Shown one piece after another: positions 23,756 to 32,529 of a stretch of 64,000 nucleotides of DNA (the first letter of the stretch is position 1; every line of letters begins with the position of its first letter). The translations under genes were made by a program, and so were the position numbers. The DNA is taken from the NCBI RefSeq assembly GCF_025791835.1, contig NZ_JAOXLP010000011.1, positions 1 to 64,000 on the forward strand, read 5' to 3'. The notes below the pieces were generated by a model, which had not been told where the DNA came from, did no database searches, and worked only from the letters and a program-made list of their open reading frames with translations. This DNA is from Roseomonas xinghualingensis. Its GTDB lineage: Bacteria; Pseudomonadota; Alphaproteobacteria; Acetobacterales; Acetobacteraceae.

Positions 23756-25366
23756 TCAATGCTGCGTGATGCGCCCGTCGGTCACCGGTGCCACCTGTCC
23801 GCGGGCGGCGATGTGGTCCGCCAGCACCTCCTCCAGCGGCGGGCCTTCGTCATAGGCATCCAACGCCGCATCGCGCAGGGCGGCATAGCCGTCCCCTCCG
23901 GCCCGCATGAAGTTGTTCGTCACCACCCGGTAGGCGCGGTCCGGGTCCAGCGGGCCGGAGGCGGTGGAGACCTCCCGCACCCGCTGCCCCGGCGGCGCGG
24001 AGGGGTCGAAGGTGAGTCGCAGCCCTGCCACATGCGGGAAGCGCCCGGCCAGCGCCGGCAGGCGGGACAGCCCGTTCTCCAGCGCGGCCCGTAGCGCCCC
24101 CCCACGGATGGTGACCATCGCGAGCGTGTTGCCGAAGGGCAGCACCGCCAGCACGTCGCCATAGGTGATCGTGCCGGCGGGCAGGGAGGCACGCAGCCCG
24201 CCACCATTCACGATGGCGATCTCGGCGGAGGGCACCCAGGCCAGCGCCGCCTCGGCCACCAGGTTGCCCAGGGCGCATTCCCTCCTCCGGCAATCGGCAT
24301 CGGGGAAGGGGCCTGAGGCCACGCCCAGCGGGCGCCGGCGCAACTCCCCCAGCGGCGCCGCGAACTCGGCGACCACCGCCGCCACCGCCGGGTCCTCTGG
24401 CACATCCGCATCCACCGGCCGCACCGCCCCGCCATGCGTGGCCACGCGCCCATCGCCGGACAGGTCCAGATCCAGCCGCCCGAGATAGCGCCCATGGCAG
24501 GCCACGGTCGCGATCCGTACATCCCGGCCACGCCCCGCCACCATCAGCGGATGCGGCCCCACCGCGCCGGGCAACCCGTTCGCCAGCAGCAGATGCGAAT
24601 GGCCGCCAATGAGGGCATCGATCCCGCCGACTTCCGCTGCCAGCTTCAGGTCGGCTGGCAGGCCGAGATGCGACAGCACCACCACCGTGCGCACCCCCTG
24701 CTGCCGGCGCAGCGCGAAGATGGCGCGGTCCGCCGCTTCCAGCGGATCGGTGAAGCGCAGAGTGGGCCCGGGCGAGGAGGAAGTGGCGGTGTCCGGCGTC
24801 GTCAGCGCCACCACCCCGATCCGGGCGCCGCCTGCTTCGAGGATGGTGGAAGCCGTTATCCGGTCTCGCAGCAGAGGTTCCTCGCGCGCGTCGAGATTGG
24901 CCGAGAGCAGCGGGAAGGGAACCTGCGCCGCATAGCGTGCGAGGTTTGCGGGGCCATTGTCGAACTCGTGGTTACCCAGGGCCATGGCCATGGTGCCCAC
25001 CGCCCGCTGCACCGCCGCCTCCGCCAGCCCGCGGTGGAAGGTGTAGTAGAGGCTGCCCATGAACTGGTCGCCCGCATCCAGCAGGAAGGGCACGCGGTTT
25101 TCGGCCAGCGCCGCCGCACGGGCCTCTCGGATCGCGCCGGCCAGGCGTGCCGAACCGCCGGCGCAGGGGCGGCCTTCCCGGCAGACGCTGCCACCCTCCG
25201 CCACGCCCTCATGCTTGGAATGGAAGTCATTCAAATGCAGCAGTGCGATTCTCAGGCTATCGGCCGCGATGGCGGGGCGCAGCGCGGGGGCCGCCAATGG
25301 CAGCGCCGCCGCCGCGCGCAGCAGGCCACGTCGTGACAGATGTGGAATGACGGGGTCGTGCCGCAT
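23756..25366 (-). CDS. Periplasmic 5'-nucleotidase/metallophosphatase (UshA-like)
   Basis: 536 residues from ATG 25366 (AAGGG upstream), starting just before a Tat-like leader SRRGLLRAAAALPLAAP; the frame is open 40 codons further 5' without a leader pattern. The calcineurin-like metal sites are present: DFH (47-49), LLDAGDQF (aspartate 100) and GNHEFD (131-136). The C-terminal nucleotidase domain carries NGGGLRASLPAG and YRVVTNNFMRAGGDGY. It probably releases phosphate from nucleotides in the periplasm. Confidence 0.92.
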   Translation of the reverse strand: MRHDPVIPHLSRRGLLRAAAALPLAAPALRPAIAADSLRIALLHLNDFHSKHEGVAEGGSVCREGRPCAGGSARLAGAIREARAAALAENRVPFLLDAGDQFMGSLYYTFHRGLAEAAVQRAVGTMAMALGNHEFDNGPANLARYAAQVPFPLLSANLDAREEPLLRDRITASTILEAGGARIGVVALTTPDTATSSSPGPTLRFTDPLEAADRAIFALRRQQGVRTVVVLSHLGLPADLKLAAEVGGIDALIGGHSHLLLANGLPGAVGPHPLMVAGRGRDVRIATVACHGRYLGRLDLDLSGDGRVATHGGAVRPVDADVPEDPAVAAVVAEFAAPLGELRRRPLGVASGPFPDADCRRRECALGNLVAEAALAWVPSAEIAIVNGGGLRASLPAGTITYGDVLAVLPFGNTLAMVTIRGGALRAALENGLSRLPALAGRFPHVAGLRLTFDPSAPPGQRVREVSTASGPLDPDRAYRVVTNNFMRAGGDGYAALRDAALDAYDEGPPLEEVLADHIAARGQVAPVTDGRITQH

Positions 25367-25632
25367 GGATGCCCTTTTCACCGCGAAATATGCGCCCAGC
25401 CTCGCTTCCACGCTGCGGCCGCCCCGGTGTAGCGCCATTGCGGCCGGATCGGAATCGACCTTGCGTGGCATGGGATGCAGGTTCAAACGGCCCGGGTCCG
25501 AATGCCGGGCGCCGAATCCACGCCGCGCCAGGGTTAAGCCCGAGGCGCGGTCCCGCCCGCGCGCGGCCCGCGTGGAACCAGCGCGCCCCCCTTCACAGGG
25601 GCCCCCTTCACAGGGGAAGGAGCGGTGAACGC

Positions 25633-26541
25633 ATGCCGATCTACCTGCCGATTGCCGAGATGTCGGTGGATGCCTTCCTCCTGCTGGGCATCGGGCTTGG
25701 TGTCGGTTGGCTCTCGGGCCTGTTCGGCGTGGGCGGCGGCTTCCTGCTCACGCCCTTGTTGATCCTGATCGGCATTCCTGCCCCGGTGGCCGTGGCCTCG
25801 GGCGCGAACCAGACATTGGGGGCCTCCGTCTCCGGCCTCATTGCCCAGTGGCGGCGCGGCAATGTCGATGCGCGCATGGGGATGGTGCTGCTGGTGGCCG
25901 GCCTTGCGGGCTCGGCGGCCGGCACGCAGTTCTTCGTGCTGCTGCGCCGGCTCGGCCAGGTCGATCTCGCCGTCTCGCTCTTCTACGTCGTCGTGCTCGG
26001 CACGGTGGGCATGCTGATGGTGCGCGAAAGCCTGCGCGCCATCCTGCGCCGCCGACGCGCCCTGCCGGCGCGCACGCACCAGCATTCCTGGCTGCACGGC
26101 CTGCCGCTGAAGATGCGCTTCCGCAAGTCGCGCCTCTACATCTCCATCATCCCGCCCGCGCTGGTGGGATTCGGCATCGGCATCCTCTCGGCCATCATGG
26201 GCGTGGGCGGCGGCTTCATGCTTGTGCCCGCCATGATCTACCTGCTGGGCATGCCGACGACGACAACCATCGGCACCAGCCTCTTCCAGGTCACTTTCGT
26301 CAGTGCCAACGTGACCCTGCTGCAGGCACTGCAGACCGGATCGGTGGATATCGTGCTGACCCTGCTCCTGCTTACGGGTGGCGTGGCGGGCGCGCAGTTC
26401 GGCGCGGCCATGGGCACGAAGCTGCGTGGCGAGGAGACCCGGGCCCTGCTTGGCCTGCTGGTGCTCTCCGTCGCCGCGGGGCTGCTGGTGAATCTGCTCC
26501 AGACGCCTGACAGTCTCTACGTCATCGGTCCGGCGACGTGA
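25633..26541 (+). CDS. TauE/SafE family anion exporter (TSUP)
   Basis: 302 residues with about eight membrane segments and the duplicated family motif, GLFGVGGGFLLTPLL near 35 and AIMGVGGGFMLVPAM near 195. Members export sulfite, sulfoacetate or related anions. GAAGGAG lies upstream of ATG 25633. It overlaps the following TIGR02186 gene, a frequent partner in alphaproteobacteria. Confidence 0.93.
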   Translation: MPIYLPIAEMSVDAFLLLGIGLGVGWLSGLFGVGGGFLLTPLLILIGIPAPVAVASGANQTLGASVSGLIAQWRRGNVDARMGMVLLVAGLAGSAAGTQFFVLLRRLGQVDLAVSLFYVVVLGTVGMLMVRESLRAILRRRRALPARTHQHSWLHGLPLKMRFRKSRLYISIIPPALVGFGIGILSAIMGVGGGFMLVPAMIYLLGMPTTTTIGTSLFQVTFVSANVTLLQALQTGSVDIVLTLLLLTGGVAGAQFGAAMGTKLRGEETRALLGLLVLSVAAGLLVNLLQTPDSLYVIGPAT

Positions 26542-27314
26542 TGCTGCCGCGTCTCCTGGTGCGGGCAGGGCTGTTGCTGGCCCTGTTCCTGCCGCCCGGC
26601 GCGATGGCTCAGCCCGCCCCGGCGCCTCAGGCCGGCCCGGCGCTGGCCGCCGAGCTCGGCCAACCCCGCATCGCCGTGGACACCGCCTTCACCGGCGCGG
26701 ACCTGCTCGTCTTCGGCGCCACGGACCGGCTTCTCGGCCCGGACGGGGACAACGTCATCGTGCTCGGCCTTGGTCCCACCCGGGACGTGACGGTGCGGCG
26801 TCGCGTGAAGCGCCTCGGCATCTGGGTGAACGGCCCCGCCGCCCGGTTTCGCGAGGTTCCGGACTACTACGCCCTGGCTTCCACGGCACCGGTGGCCGGG
26901 CTTTTGGATGAGCCGGCGCGGCGCGAGCGGCGCCTGGGGCTCGACATGCTCACGGCACGCCTGCCGGGCCCGCGCGATCCTGCCTTCCGGGAAGCGCTGA
27001 TCCGACTCAAACAGGACACCCACCAGTGGGTCGAGGAAGAGAACATGGTGGGGGTTTCGGGCGGCCGCCTCTTCCATGCCCGCCTGCCGCTGCCCTCCAC
27101 GGTTACGCCGGGCGATTACGTGGTGCAGGTCATGCTGGTGCGTGACCACCGCATCATCGCCCGCCAGGAACTGTCCTTCGGGGTGGACCGGGTGGGCGCC
27201 ACCGCCCGCATCGCCGACGTGTCCCGCCATGAGCCCCTGCTCTATGGCCTCGCATGCGTCCTGCTCGCGGCACTGGCGGGGTGGCTGGGAAGTGTCATAT
27301 TCCGGCGCGGCTGA
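26541..27314 (+). CDS. TIGR02186 family membrane protein
   Basis: 257 residues: a cleavable leader ending PPGAMA, a periplasmic body (ADLLVFGATDRL, VTVRRRVKRLGIWVNG, YYALASTAPV) and one C-terminal membrane helix (LACVLLAALAGWLGSVIF). ATG overlaps the TSUP stop by one base; a GTG one codon earlier is possible. Association with the exporter suggests a shared role that has not been defined. Confidence 0.85.
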   Translation: MLPRLLVRAGLLLALFLPPGAMAQPAPAPQAGPALAAELGQPRIAVDTAFTGADLLVFGATDRLLGPDGDNVIVLGLGPTRDVTVRRRVKRLGIWVNGPAARFREVPDYYALASTAPVAGLLDEPARRERRLGLDMLTARLPGPRDPAFREALIRLKQDTHQWVEEENMVGVSGGRLFHARLPLPSTVTPGDYVVQVMLVRDHRIIARQELSFGVDRVGATARIADVSRHEPLLYGLACVLLAALAGWLGSVIFRRG

Positions 27315-27337
27315 GCAGCACCCTCGAGGAGCCCCCC

Positions 27338-27802
27338 ATGCCGCAGGACCGCGTTTTCCTCGTGGTGGTCGATGACAGCCCGGAGCGGGCTGTCGCCCTG
27401 CGCTATGCCTGCCTGCGGGTGCGAAAATCCGGCGGCCGCGTCGCACTGCTGCGGATCACCGAGCCGGTGGGCCTGCAGGAATGGGCCGGTGTCGGCGCCT
27501 TGATGCAGGAGGAGCGGCGGCAGGAGGCGGAGCAGCTTCTCTCGGCCCTCGCCGCCCAGGTGCAGGAGATTACCGGCGGCATGCCCTTCCTCCTGATCCG
27601 CGAGGGCGATCCGGTGGAGGAGGTTCTCTCCGTGCTGGTCGAGGACCCGCGCATTTCCATCCTGGTCCTGGCCACCGCGACCGAGGGCGGCCCGGGGCCT
27701 CTCATCAGCGCCCTGACCGGGCGGGCGGCCGGCCGCCTTCGCTGCCCGATGACACTGGTGCCTGGCACGATGGACGATGCGGCGCTCGACCGGGTGACCT
27801 GA
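27338..27802 (+). CDS. Universal stress protein (UspA fold)
   Basis: 154 residues from ATG 27338. FLVVVDDSPERAVALRYAC begins the fold, ILVLATATEGGPGPLIS and RLRCPMTLVPG end it; the ATP-loop G-x2-G-x9-G(S/T) is only loosely kept. In the same direction as the TSUP pair with a 23-base gap. Stress role is by family only. Confidence 0.85.
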   Translation: MPQDRVFLVVVDDSPERAVALRYACLRVRKSGGRVALLRITEPVGLQEWAGVGALMQEERRQEAEQLLSALAAQVQEITGGMPFLLIREGDPVEEVLSVLVEDPRISILVLATATEGGPGPLISALTGRAAGRLRCPMTLVPGTMDDAALDRVT

Positions 27803-27912
27803 GTCTCCCGCAGCCCACCCCCGCGCCCGAAACAGTTGCTTCGCCACGCCGTCTGCACCACATCCGGTCACATAGGGCGGCAGGTTGTTCCGCCGCAGCA
27901 GGGAATTCCCGG

Positions 27913-28476
27913 ATGTTCATCGAGACCGAGGCGACGCCAAACCCCGCGACCCTCAAGTTCCTCCCTGGCCAGGACGTGATGGGCGACCGCGGCACCGCCG
28001 ATTTCACCTCGGCTGGAATGGCTGGCCGTTCGCCCCTCGCCGCGCGTCTTTTCGAGCTGGAGGGCGTCGCGCGCGTTTTCCTCGGCGCCGATTTCGTCAC
28101 CATCACCAAGACGAACGAGGCCGAGTGGCAGGATCTGCGCCCGCAGGTGCTCGGCGCCATCATGGAGCACGCCATGGCCGGGCGCCCCGTCATGGCCGGC
28201 GACGAGACCGAGGATGACGTGGAGGACACCGATCCGGCTGATGCCGAGGTGGTGGCCCAGATCAAGGAACTGCTGGATACCCGCGTGCGCCCGGCGGTGG
28301 CTGGCGATGGGGGCGATATCGTCTTCCGCGGCTTCCGCGACGGCATCGTGAAGCTGCGCATGCAGGGCGCCTGCTCCGGCTGCCCGTCCTCGCGGGCGAC
28401 CCTCAAGCATGGCGTGGAGAACATGCTGCGCCACTACGTGCCCGAGGTGGTTGCGGTGGAGCAGGTCGAGGCCTGA
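27913..28476 (+). CDS. NifU-type Fe-S scaffold protein
   Basis: 187 residues. Residues 1-88 are the Nfu N-terminal domain (MFIETEATPNPATLKFLPG). Residues 110-180 are the NifU C-terminal domain with the cluster-binding CSGCPSS motif and GDGGDIVFRGF. It carries Fe-S clusters to target proteins. Confidence 0.94.
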   Translation: MFIETEATPNPATLKFLPGQDVMGDRGTADFTSAGMAGRSPLAARLFELEGVARVFLGADFVTITKTNEAEWQDLRPQVLGAIMEHAMAGRPVMAGDETEDDVEDTDPADAEVVAQIKELLDTRVRPAVAGDGGDIVFRGFRDGIVKLRMQGACSGCPSSRATLKHGVENMLRHYVPEVVAVEQVEA

Positions 28477-28519
28477 TCCGGGCCGCTGACCGGGTATCAT
28501 TCATCGAGGCTATGGCCAT

Positions 28520-28550
28520 GATGCCATGCGGCAATTTGCCGCATGGCATC
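28520..28550. promoter_or_regulatory. 15 bp perfect inverted repeat before rutE
   Basis: GATGCCATGCGGCAA (28520-28534), one base, and its exact complement (28536-28550). It begins 43 bases after the nifU-type gene and ends 32 bases before the rutE start. It could be a terminator without a T run, or a large operator for rutE; the sequence is not of the GGGGC hairpin class found elsewhere here. Confidence 0.55.
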
Positions 28551-28582
28551 TGACGCGCGTAATCCTGCCAGCCGAGGAGATC

Positions 28583-29197
28583 ATGATGCCCGATACCAAC
28601 ATGACCCAGGCCGGCCGCCTTGACGACGCCGCGCTGGACCGCGTGTTCCGCACCGCGCGCACCGCCAATGCCTGGCAGGACCGCCCTGTCTCCGACGAGA
28701 CGCTCCGCGAGCTCTACAGCCTGGTGTCCCTTGGCCCGACCGGCGCCAACCAGACACCGGGCCGCTTCGTCTTCGTGCGCACGCCCGAGGGCAAGGAGAA
28801 GCTGCTGACCGCCGTTTCCTCCGGCAACCAGGAGAAGACGCGGACCGCTCCGGTGACGGTGATCGTCACCTATGACCCGCAATTCTTCGAACACCTGCCG
28901 CGCCTCTTCCCCCATGCCGATGCCAAGGCCTGGTTCACCGGCAACGCGGCCCTCGCCGAGCGCAGCGCCTTCATGAACAGCACGCTGCAGGCTGCCTACC
29001 TCATCCTCGCTGCGCGCTCGCTGGGCCTGGATGCCGGGCCGATGGGCGGCTTCGATTCCGCCAAGATGGACAGCCTGTTCCTGGCGGAGAGCGGTTGGAA
29101 GTCTACCATGCTCATCAACCTGGGCTATGGCGACCACTCCAAGACCTTCGGGCGCCTGCCACGTCTCGGCTTCGAGGAAGCGGCCATCCTGGCCTGA
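28583..29197 (+). CDS. rutE: Malonic semialdehyde reductase RutE (nitroreductase family)
   Basis: 204 residues from ATG 28583 with GAGGAG upstream. The nitroreductase fold is clear: [61 protein letters not shown] and INLGYGD. The match is to RutE, which reduces malonic semialdehyde in pyrimidine breakdown. No other rut genes are seen nearby, so the in vivo substrate could differ. Confidence 0.88.
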   Translation: MMPDTNMTQAGRLDDAALDRVFRTARTANAWQDRPVSDETLRELYSLVSLGPTGANQTPGRFVFVRTPEGKEKLLTAVSSGNQEKTRTAPVTVIVTYDPQFFEHLPRLFPHADAKAWFTGNAALAERSAFMNSTLQAAYLILAARSLGLDAGPMGGFDSAKMDSLFLAESGWKSTMLINLGYGDHSKTFGRLPRLGFEEAAILA

Positions 29198-29205
29198 TCC
29201 GGCAT

Positions 29206-29227
29206 GGCCAGGGGCTTGCCCCTGGCC
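29206..29227 (+). terminator. Hairpin after rutE
   Basis: GGCCAGGGGC-TT-GCCCCTGGCC, a perfect 10 bp stem nine bases after the stop. Member of the recurring GGGGC/GCCCC hairpin set. Confidence 0.55.
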
Positions 29228-29339
29228 CCGATCTGCTTGGAGGCGGCCCTCAGCCGGAAGCCCGAGGCAAGGCCTCCTGGGTGGCAACTCTCCACCATGC
29301 CTTCCGTTCGGATTTCCTCCATTCGAAGGGCATCCGCAC

Positions 29340-29606
29340 ATGGTCAGGCCAATCTTGATCCCCGCGCTTCTGGCGATCGGGGCCTTGCCGGTTCTGGCGC
29401 GCGCCCCTGGCCCCGAGGAACTGGGCCGGATCGAAGCGGCGTTGCGAGGTGCTGGCTATGCGGTCTGGGGCAGGATCGACATTCCGGCCGGAGGAGACCG
29501 GGTGGTCGTGGAGGCAGCCCGCCGCACGCTGGAAGGCCCTGCTCGCAGCGTGGTGGTCGAGCCTTCGACCATGCGGGTCACCGAGGAGATGCCGGCGCGG
29601 CAGTAG
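29340..29606 (+). CDS. Small secreted protein
   Basis: 88 residues. The leader VRPILIPALLAIGALPVLARA suggests export. The mature part (EELGRIEAALRGAGYAVWGRID) resembles PepSY-like small periplasmic proteins in length and in the helix-then-strand pattern; this is weak. It converges on the response regulator gene with 16 bases between stops. Confidence 0.6.
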   Translation: MVRPILIPALLAIGALPVLARAPGPEELGRIEAALRGAGYAVWGRIDIPAGGDRVVVEAARRTLEGPARSVVVEPSTMRVTEEMPARQ

Positions 29607-29622
29607 CGCGCCGGCAAATCGG

Positions 29623-30339
29623 TCAGGCAGCCACGCGGCCGGCCTGCGGATCGAGGCGGTAACCGCCCCCTTCGGTCAGCAACAGCGAGGCCGAGGCCGG
29701 ATCCGGCTCGATCTTCTGGCGCAGCCGGTAGATATGCGTCTCCAGCGTGTGCGTGGTGACGGCGGCGTTGTAGCCCCACACCTCGTTCAGCAGGATCTGC
29801 CGCCCCACCGGCCGGCCGCCGGCGCGGTAGAGGAACTTCAGGATCGAGCATTCCTTCTCGGTCAGCCGGATCCGGCGATTGCGCGCCGTGTCCTGAAGCA
29901 TCTTGGCCGATGGCCGGAAGGTATAGGGCCCGATCACGAAGACCGCGTCCTCGGAATTGTCGAAGACGCGAAGCTGGGCACGCAGCCGCGCGATCAGCTC
30001 CATGATCCGGAACGGCTTGGCGATGTAGTCGTTCGCGCCGGAATCCAGGCCGCGCACCACATCCTGCTCGGCATCTGCGCCGGTCAGCATGATGATGGGC
30101 ACCTTAATGCCGTTCCGGCGCAACTCCGCACACAGATCGCGCCCGTCGCCATCCGGCAGCCCGATATCGAGCAGCACGGCATCGAAGCGCGCTCCTTCCG
30201 ACAGCAGGATCTGGCCAGCATCGGCCATGGTCCCGGCCTCCCGCGGCGCGAACTCGCCATCCACAGCCAACTGCTCGGACAGGGTGGTCCGGAGCGCCGG
30301 GTCGTCGTCCACGATCAGGATCGGACGTGGGTCCGACAT
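29623..30339 (-). CDS. OmpR-type response regulator
   Basis: 238 residues. The receiver domain has acidic DDD at 11-13, phospho-acceptor aspartate 58, threonine 86 and lysine 108. The winged-helix output domain follows (RLTEKECSILKFLYRAGG, EVWGYNAAVTTHTLETHIYRLRQKIE). No histidine kinase gene adjoins it, so its sensor is elsewhere. The C-terminal domain is of the PhoB/OmpR kind. Confidence 0.94.
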   Translation of the reverse strand: MSDPRPILIVDDDPALRTTLSEQLAVDGEFAPREAGTMADAGQILLSEGARFDAVLLDIGLPDGDGRDLCAELRRNGIKVPIIMLTGADAEQDVVRGLDSGANDYIAKPFRIMELIARLRAQLRVFDNSEDAVFVIGPYTFRPSAKMLQDTARNRRIRLTEKECSILKFLYRAGGRPVGRQILLNEVWGYNAAVTTHTLETHIYRLRQKIEPDPASASLLLTEGGGYRLDPQAGRVAA

Positions 30340-30515
30340 GCACCCTCCCGTATTGAAGATCTCTTCCAGGAGGCGGCCAGTATGACCGATCCCGGAGTTA
30401 TGAACTCGCGATATGGGGCCAAGTGGCGTGCAGCGGCAAGCCTTAGCTCTCTTTTTCGTGGGTCGGGGCTAATTTGCCACGGTCAGGGACCTCCCAGAAC
30501 CATGAAGCATCCCAT

Positions 30516-30549
30516 ATTGGCGAAGCGGGAGGCAATGTGTCTCGCCAAT
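30516..30549. promoter_or_regulatory. Inverted repeat in the ribA leader
   Basis: ATTGGCGA (30516-30523) and TCGCCAAT (30542-30549), perfect 8 bp arms 18 bases apart, 42 bases before the ribA start. The intergenic region (30340-30591) is otherwise featureless; it does not show the conserved blocks of an FMN riboswitch. Confidence 0.3.
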
Positions 30550-30591
30550 GGAGATGCATGAGATGAATGGCCTCCGTCAGGGCGATTCCCG

Positions 30592-31818
30592 ATGGCTTTG
30601 CGTGTGGCGGACCTGCGGGTAGGTAACGGTATGGCCGACACTTCGATATGCGCACAGCCGCAGGGAACTTCGGGGATGGCCGGGACCGGTCCCGCGCCTG
30701 ATCCCCGCACGGGCGGGATGCGCGCCGTGCACCGTGTGGTGTCCGAGCTGCGCCGCGGCACGCCGGTGATCCTCTCCGCCGGCGGTGAGTCCCTGGTGCT
30801 GGCCGCCGCAGAGACGGTGGGCGCACGCGGCCTGGCGGAACTGGCCGAGGCCGCCCTTGCCTCTCCGGTCCTGCTGCTCTCCGCCTCGCGGGCGGCCGCT
30901 ATCCTTTCCCGCCCCGTGCCGACCTCTTCGGCGGCTGAGGCCGCGCCGGTGTCCCTCCGCCTCTCGCCCGGCCTGCTTGCACCCGAATCTCTCCGCCGTC
31001 TGGCTGATCCGGTGGCCGAGCAGCTCCTGCCGGAGGCACCGCAGATCGTGTCCGCCACCGGCTTCGCCCAGGCCCTCTCTCCGGCCGCGATCAGCCTGGC
31101 CAAGATCGGAAGGCTGCTGCCTGCCCTTGTCGCGGCCCCGGCTTCCGCGCCTGTCGCCGCACGGCTCGGCCTCCTCGAGGTCCAGGTGCAGGATGTACTG
31201 GCCTATCCGGCCTCGGCCGCTGCCAGCCTTACACGGGTGGCGGAGGCAAGCGTGCCGCTGGAAGATGCGCCGCAGGCCCGGATTGTCGCCTTCCGCGCCG
31301 CCGATGGTGGGATCGAGCATCTGGCCATCCTGGTCGGCCAACCGGAGGCCGCCAGCGCCGCACCGCTCTGCCGCATCCATTCCGAGTGCTTCACCGGGGA
31401 TCTGCTGGGCTCGCTCCGCTGCGATTGCGGCCCGCAGTTGCGCGGCGCCATCGCCCGCATGGCGCAGGAGCCAACCGGCGGCGTGCTGCTCTATCTGGCG
31501 CAGGAAGGGCGGGGGATCGGGCTGGTGAACAAGCTCCGCGCCTACAAGCTGCAGGATGCGGGGCTGGATACGCTCGATGCCAACCGCGCCCTTGGCTACG
31601 GCGCCGATGAGCGCGGCTTCCGCGTGGCGGCGACCATGCTGGAGGCGCTGGGCATCCCCCGCATCCGGCTGCTGACCAACAACCCGGACAAGCTCGCCGG
31701 CCTTGCTGCCTGCGGCATCCAGGTGGAAGGCCGCGTCTCCCATCTCTTCGCCGCCAATGGGGTGAATGACGGCTATCTGGCGACGAAGAAGGCTCGCTTC
31801 GGCCATCTGCTGGGCTGA
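30592..31818 (+). CDS. ribA: GTP cyclohydrolase II with degenerate N-terminal domain
   Basis: 408 residues. The C-terminal half (from about 215) is a complete GTP cyclohydrolase II: zinc cysteines 266, 277 and 279 (SECFTGDLLGSLRCDCG), LYLAQEGRGIGLVNK and the end YLATKKARFGHLL. It opens GTP in the first riboflavin step. Residues 45-210 align in place with the RibB (DHBP synthase) domain of bifunctional proteins but lack its acidic catalytic motifs, as in other alphaproteobacterial RibA proteins. The start is uncertain; ATG at 30631 is an alternative. Confidence 0.92.
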   Translation: MALRVADLRVGNGMADTSICAQPQGTSGMAGTGPAPDPRTGGMRAVHRVVSELRRGTPVILSAGGESLVLAAAETVGARGLAELAEAALASPVLLLSASRAAAILSRPVPTSSAAEAAPVSLRLSPGLLAPESLRRLADPVAEQLLPEAPQIVSATGFAQALSPAAISLAKIGRLLPALVAAPASAPVAARLGLLEVQVQDVLAYPASAAASLTRVAEASVPLEDAPQARIVAFRAADGGIEHLAILVGQPEAASAAPLCRIHSECFTGDLLGSLRCDCGPQLRGAIARMAQEPTGGVLLYLAQEGRGIGLVNKLRAYKLQDAGLDTLDANRALGYGADERGFRVAATMLEALGIPRIRLLTNNPDKLAGLAACGIQVEGRVSHLFAANGVNDGYLATKKARFGHLLG

Positions 31819-31838
31819 GGAGGGGCCTTCAGCCCTCC
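31819..31838 (+). terminator. Hairpin after ribA
   Basis: GGAGGGGC and GCCCTCC flank CTTCA directly at the ribA stop, a slightly bulged stem of the GGGGC set. Confidence 0.35.
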
Positions 31839-31984
31839 CGCACGCGAGAGGATCTGATGACTCAAGCCCCGGTTCCTAAGGGGCCGCGCGGCGCGGTATG
31901 GGCAGGAAGGGGCGCGTCTTCGGCTGCTTTTCCTCCAGCGCCTTACCTCTTGCATCCAGGCCCGGCCTGCCGCCAGGAAACGGC

Positions 31985-32473
31985 ATGACCACAGCTCTCG
32001 TCGATGGCCAGAACCTGATCCTTCACCGGGACCGCTGGCGCTGCGCCATCGGTCGCGGCGGCATCCGCGCTGACAAGCAGGAGGGGGACGGCGCGACGCC
32101 GCGTGCCCTGATGACCCTGCGCCGCGTGCTCTATCGTGCCGATCGCGGCCCGGCCCCCCGTTGCGCCGTGCCGGTGGAGCCTATCGGCCCCATGGATGGC
32201 TGGTGCGACGACCCAACCGATCCCGCCTACAACCGCCCCGTCACGCTGCCCTATGCCGGGCGGCACGAGGAGCTTTGGCGGAGCGACGGGGTCTATGACA
32301 TCATCGGCGTGCTCGGCTGGAACGATGCGCCGGTGGTGCGGGGCAGGGGCAGCGCGATCTTCCTGCATGTCGCCCGGCCCGATTACACGCCGACCGAGGG
32401 CTGCGTCGCCCTGGCACTTCCTGACTTGCGGGCAGCCCTGGCCGCTGGGCTGACGGCCATCGAGGTCGCCTGA
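31985..32473 (+). CDS. L,D-transpeptidase-like (YkuD) protein
   Basis: 162 residues from ATG 31985. It shows GVLGWNDAP, then the catalytic region GSAIFLHVARPDY and TPTEGCVAL, where histidine and cysteine match the YkuD HXX…SXGC motif (here TEGC). No signal peptide is visible, unlike typical wall cross-linkers, so its location is uncertain. Similar short proteins are widespread in alphaproteobacteria. Confidence 0.85.
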   Translation: MTTALVDGQNLILHRDRWRCAIGRGGIRADKQEGDGATPRALMTLRRVLYRADRGPAPRCAVPVEPIGPMDGWCDDPTDPAYNRPVTLPYAGRHEELWRSDGVYDIIGVLGWNDAPVVRGRGSAIFLHVARPDYTPTEGCVALALPDLRAALAAGLTAIEVA

Positions 32474-32529
32474 GCTTTTTCACGTTTCAGTGATGCGTTG
32501 GGGCGGGGCCGTGCCTATCCTCGCCTCCG

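Noticed and set aside
30340..30591. Possible FMN riboswitch before ribA
   Set aside because: The conserved blocks of the FMN element are absent; only a simple inverted repeat is seen.
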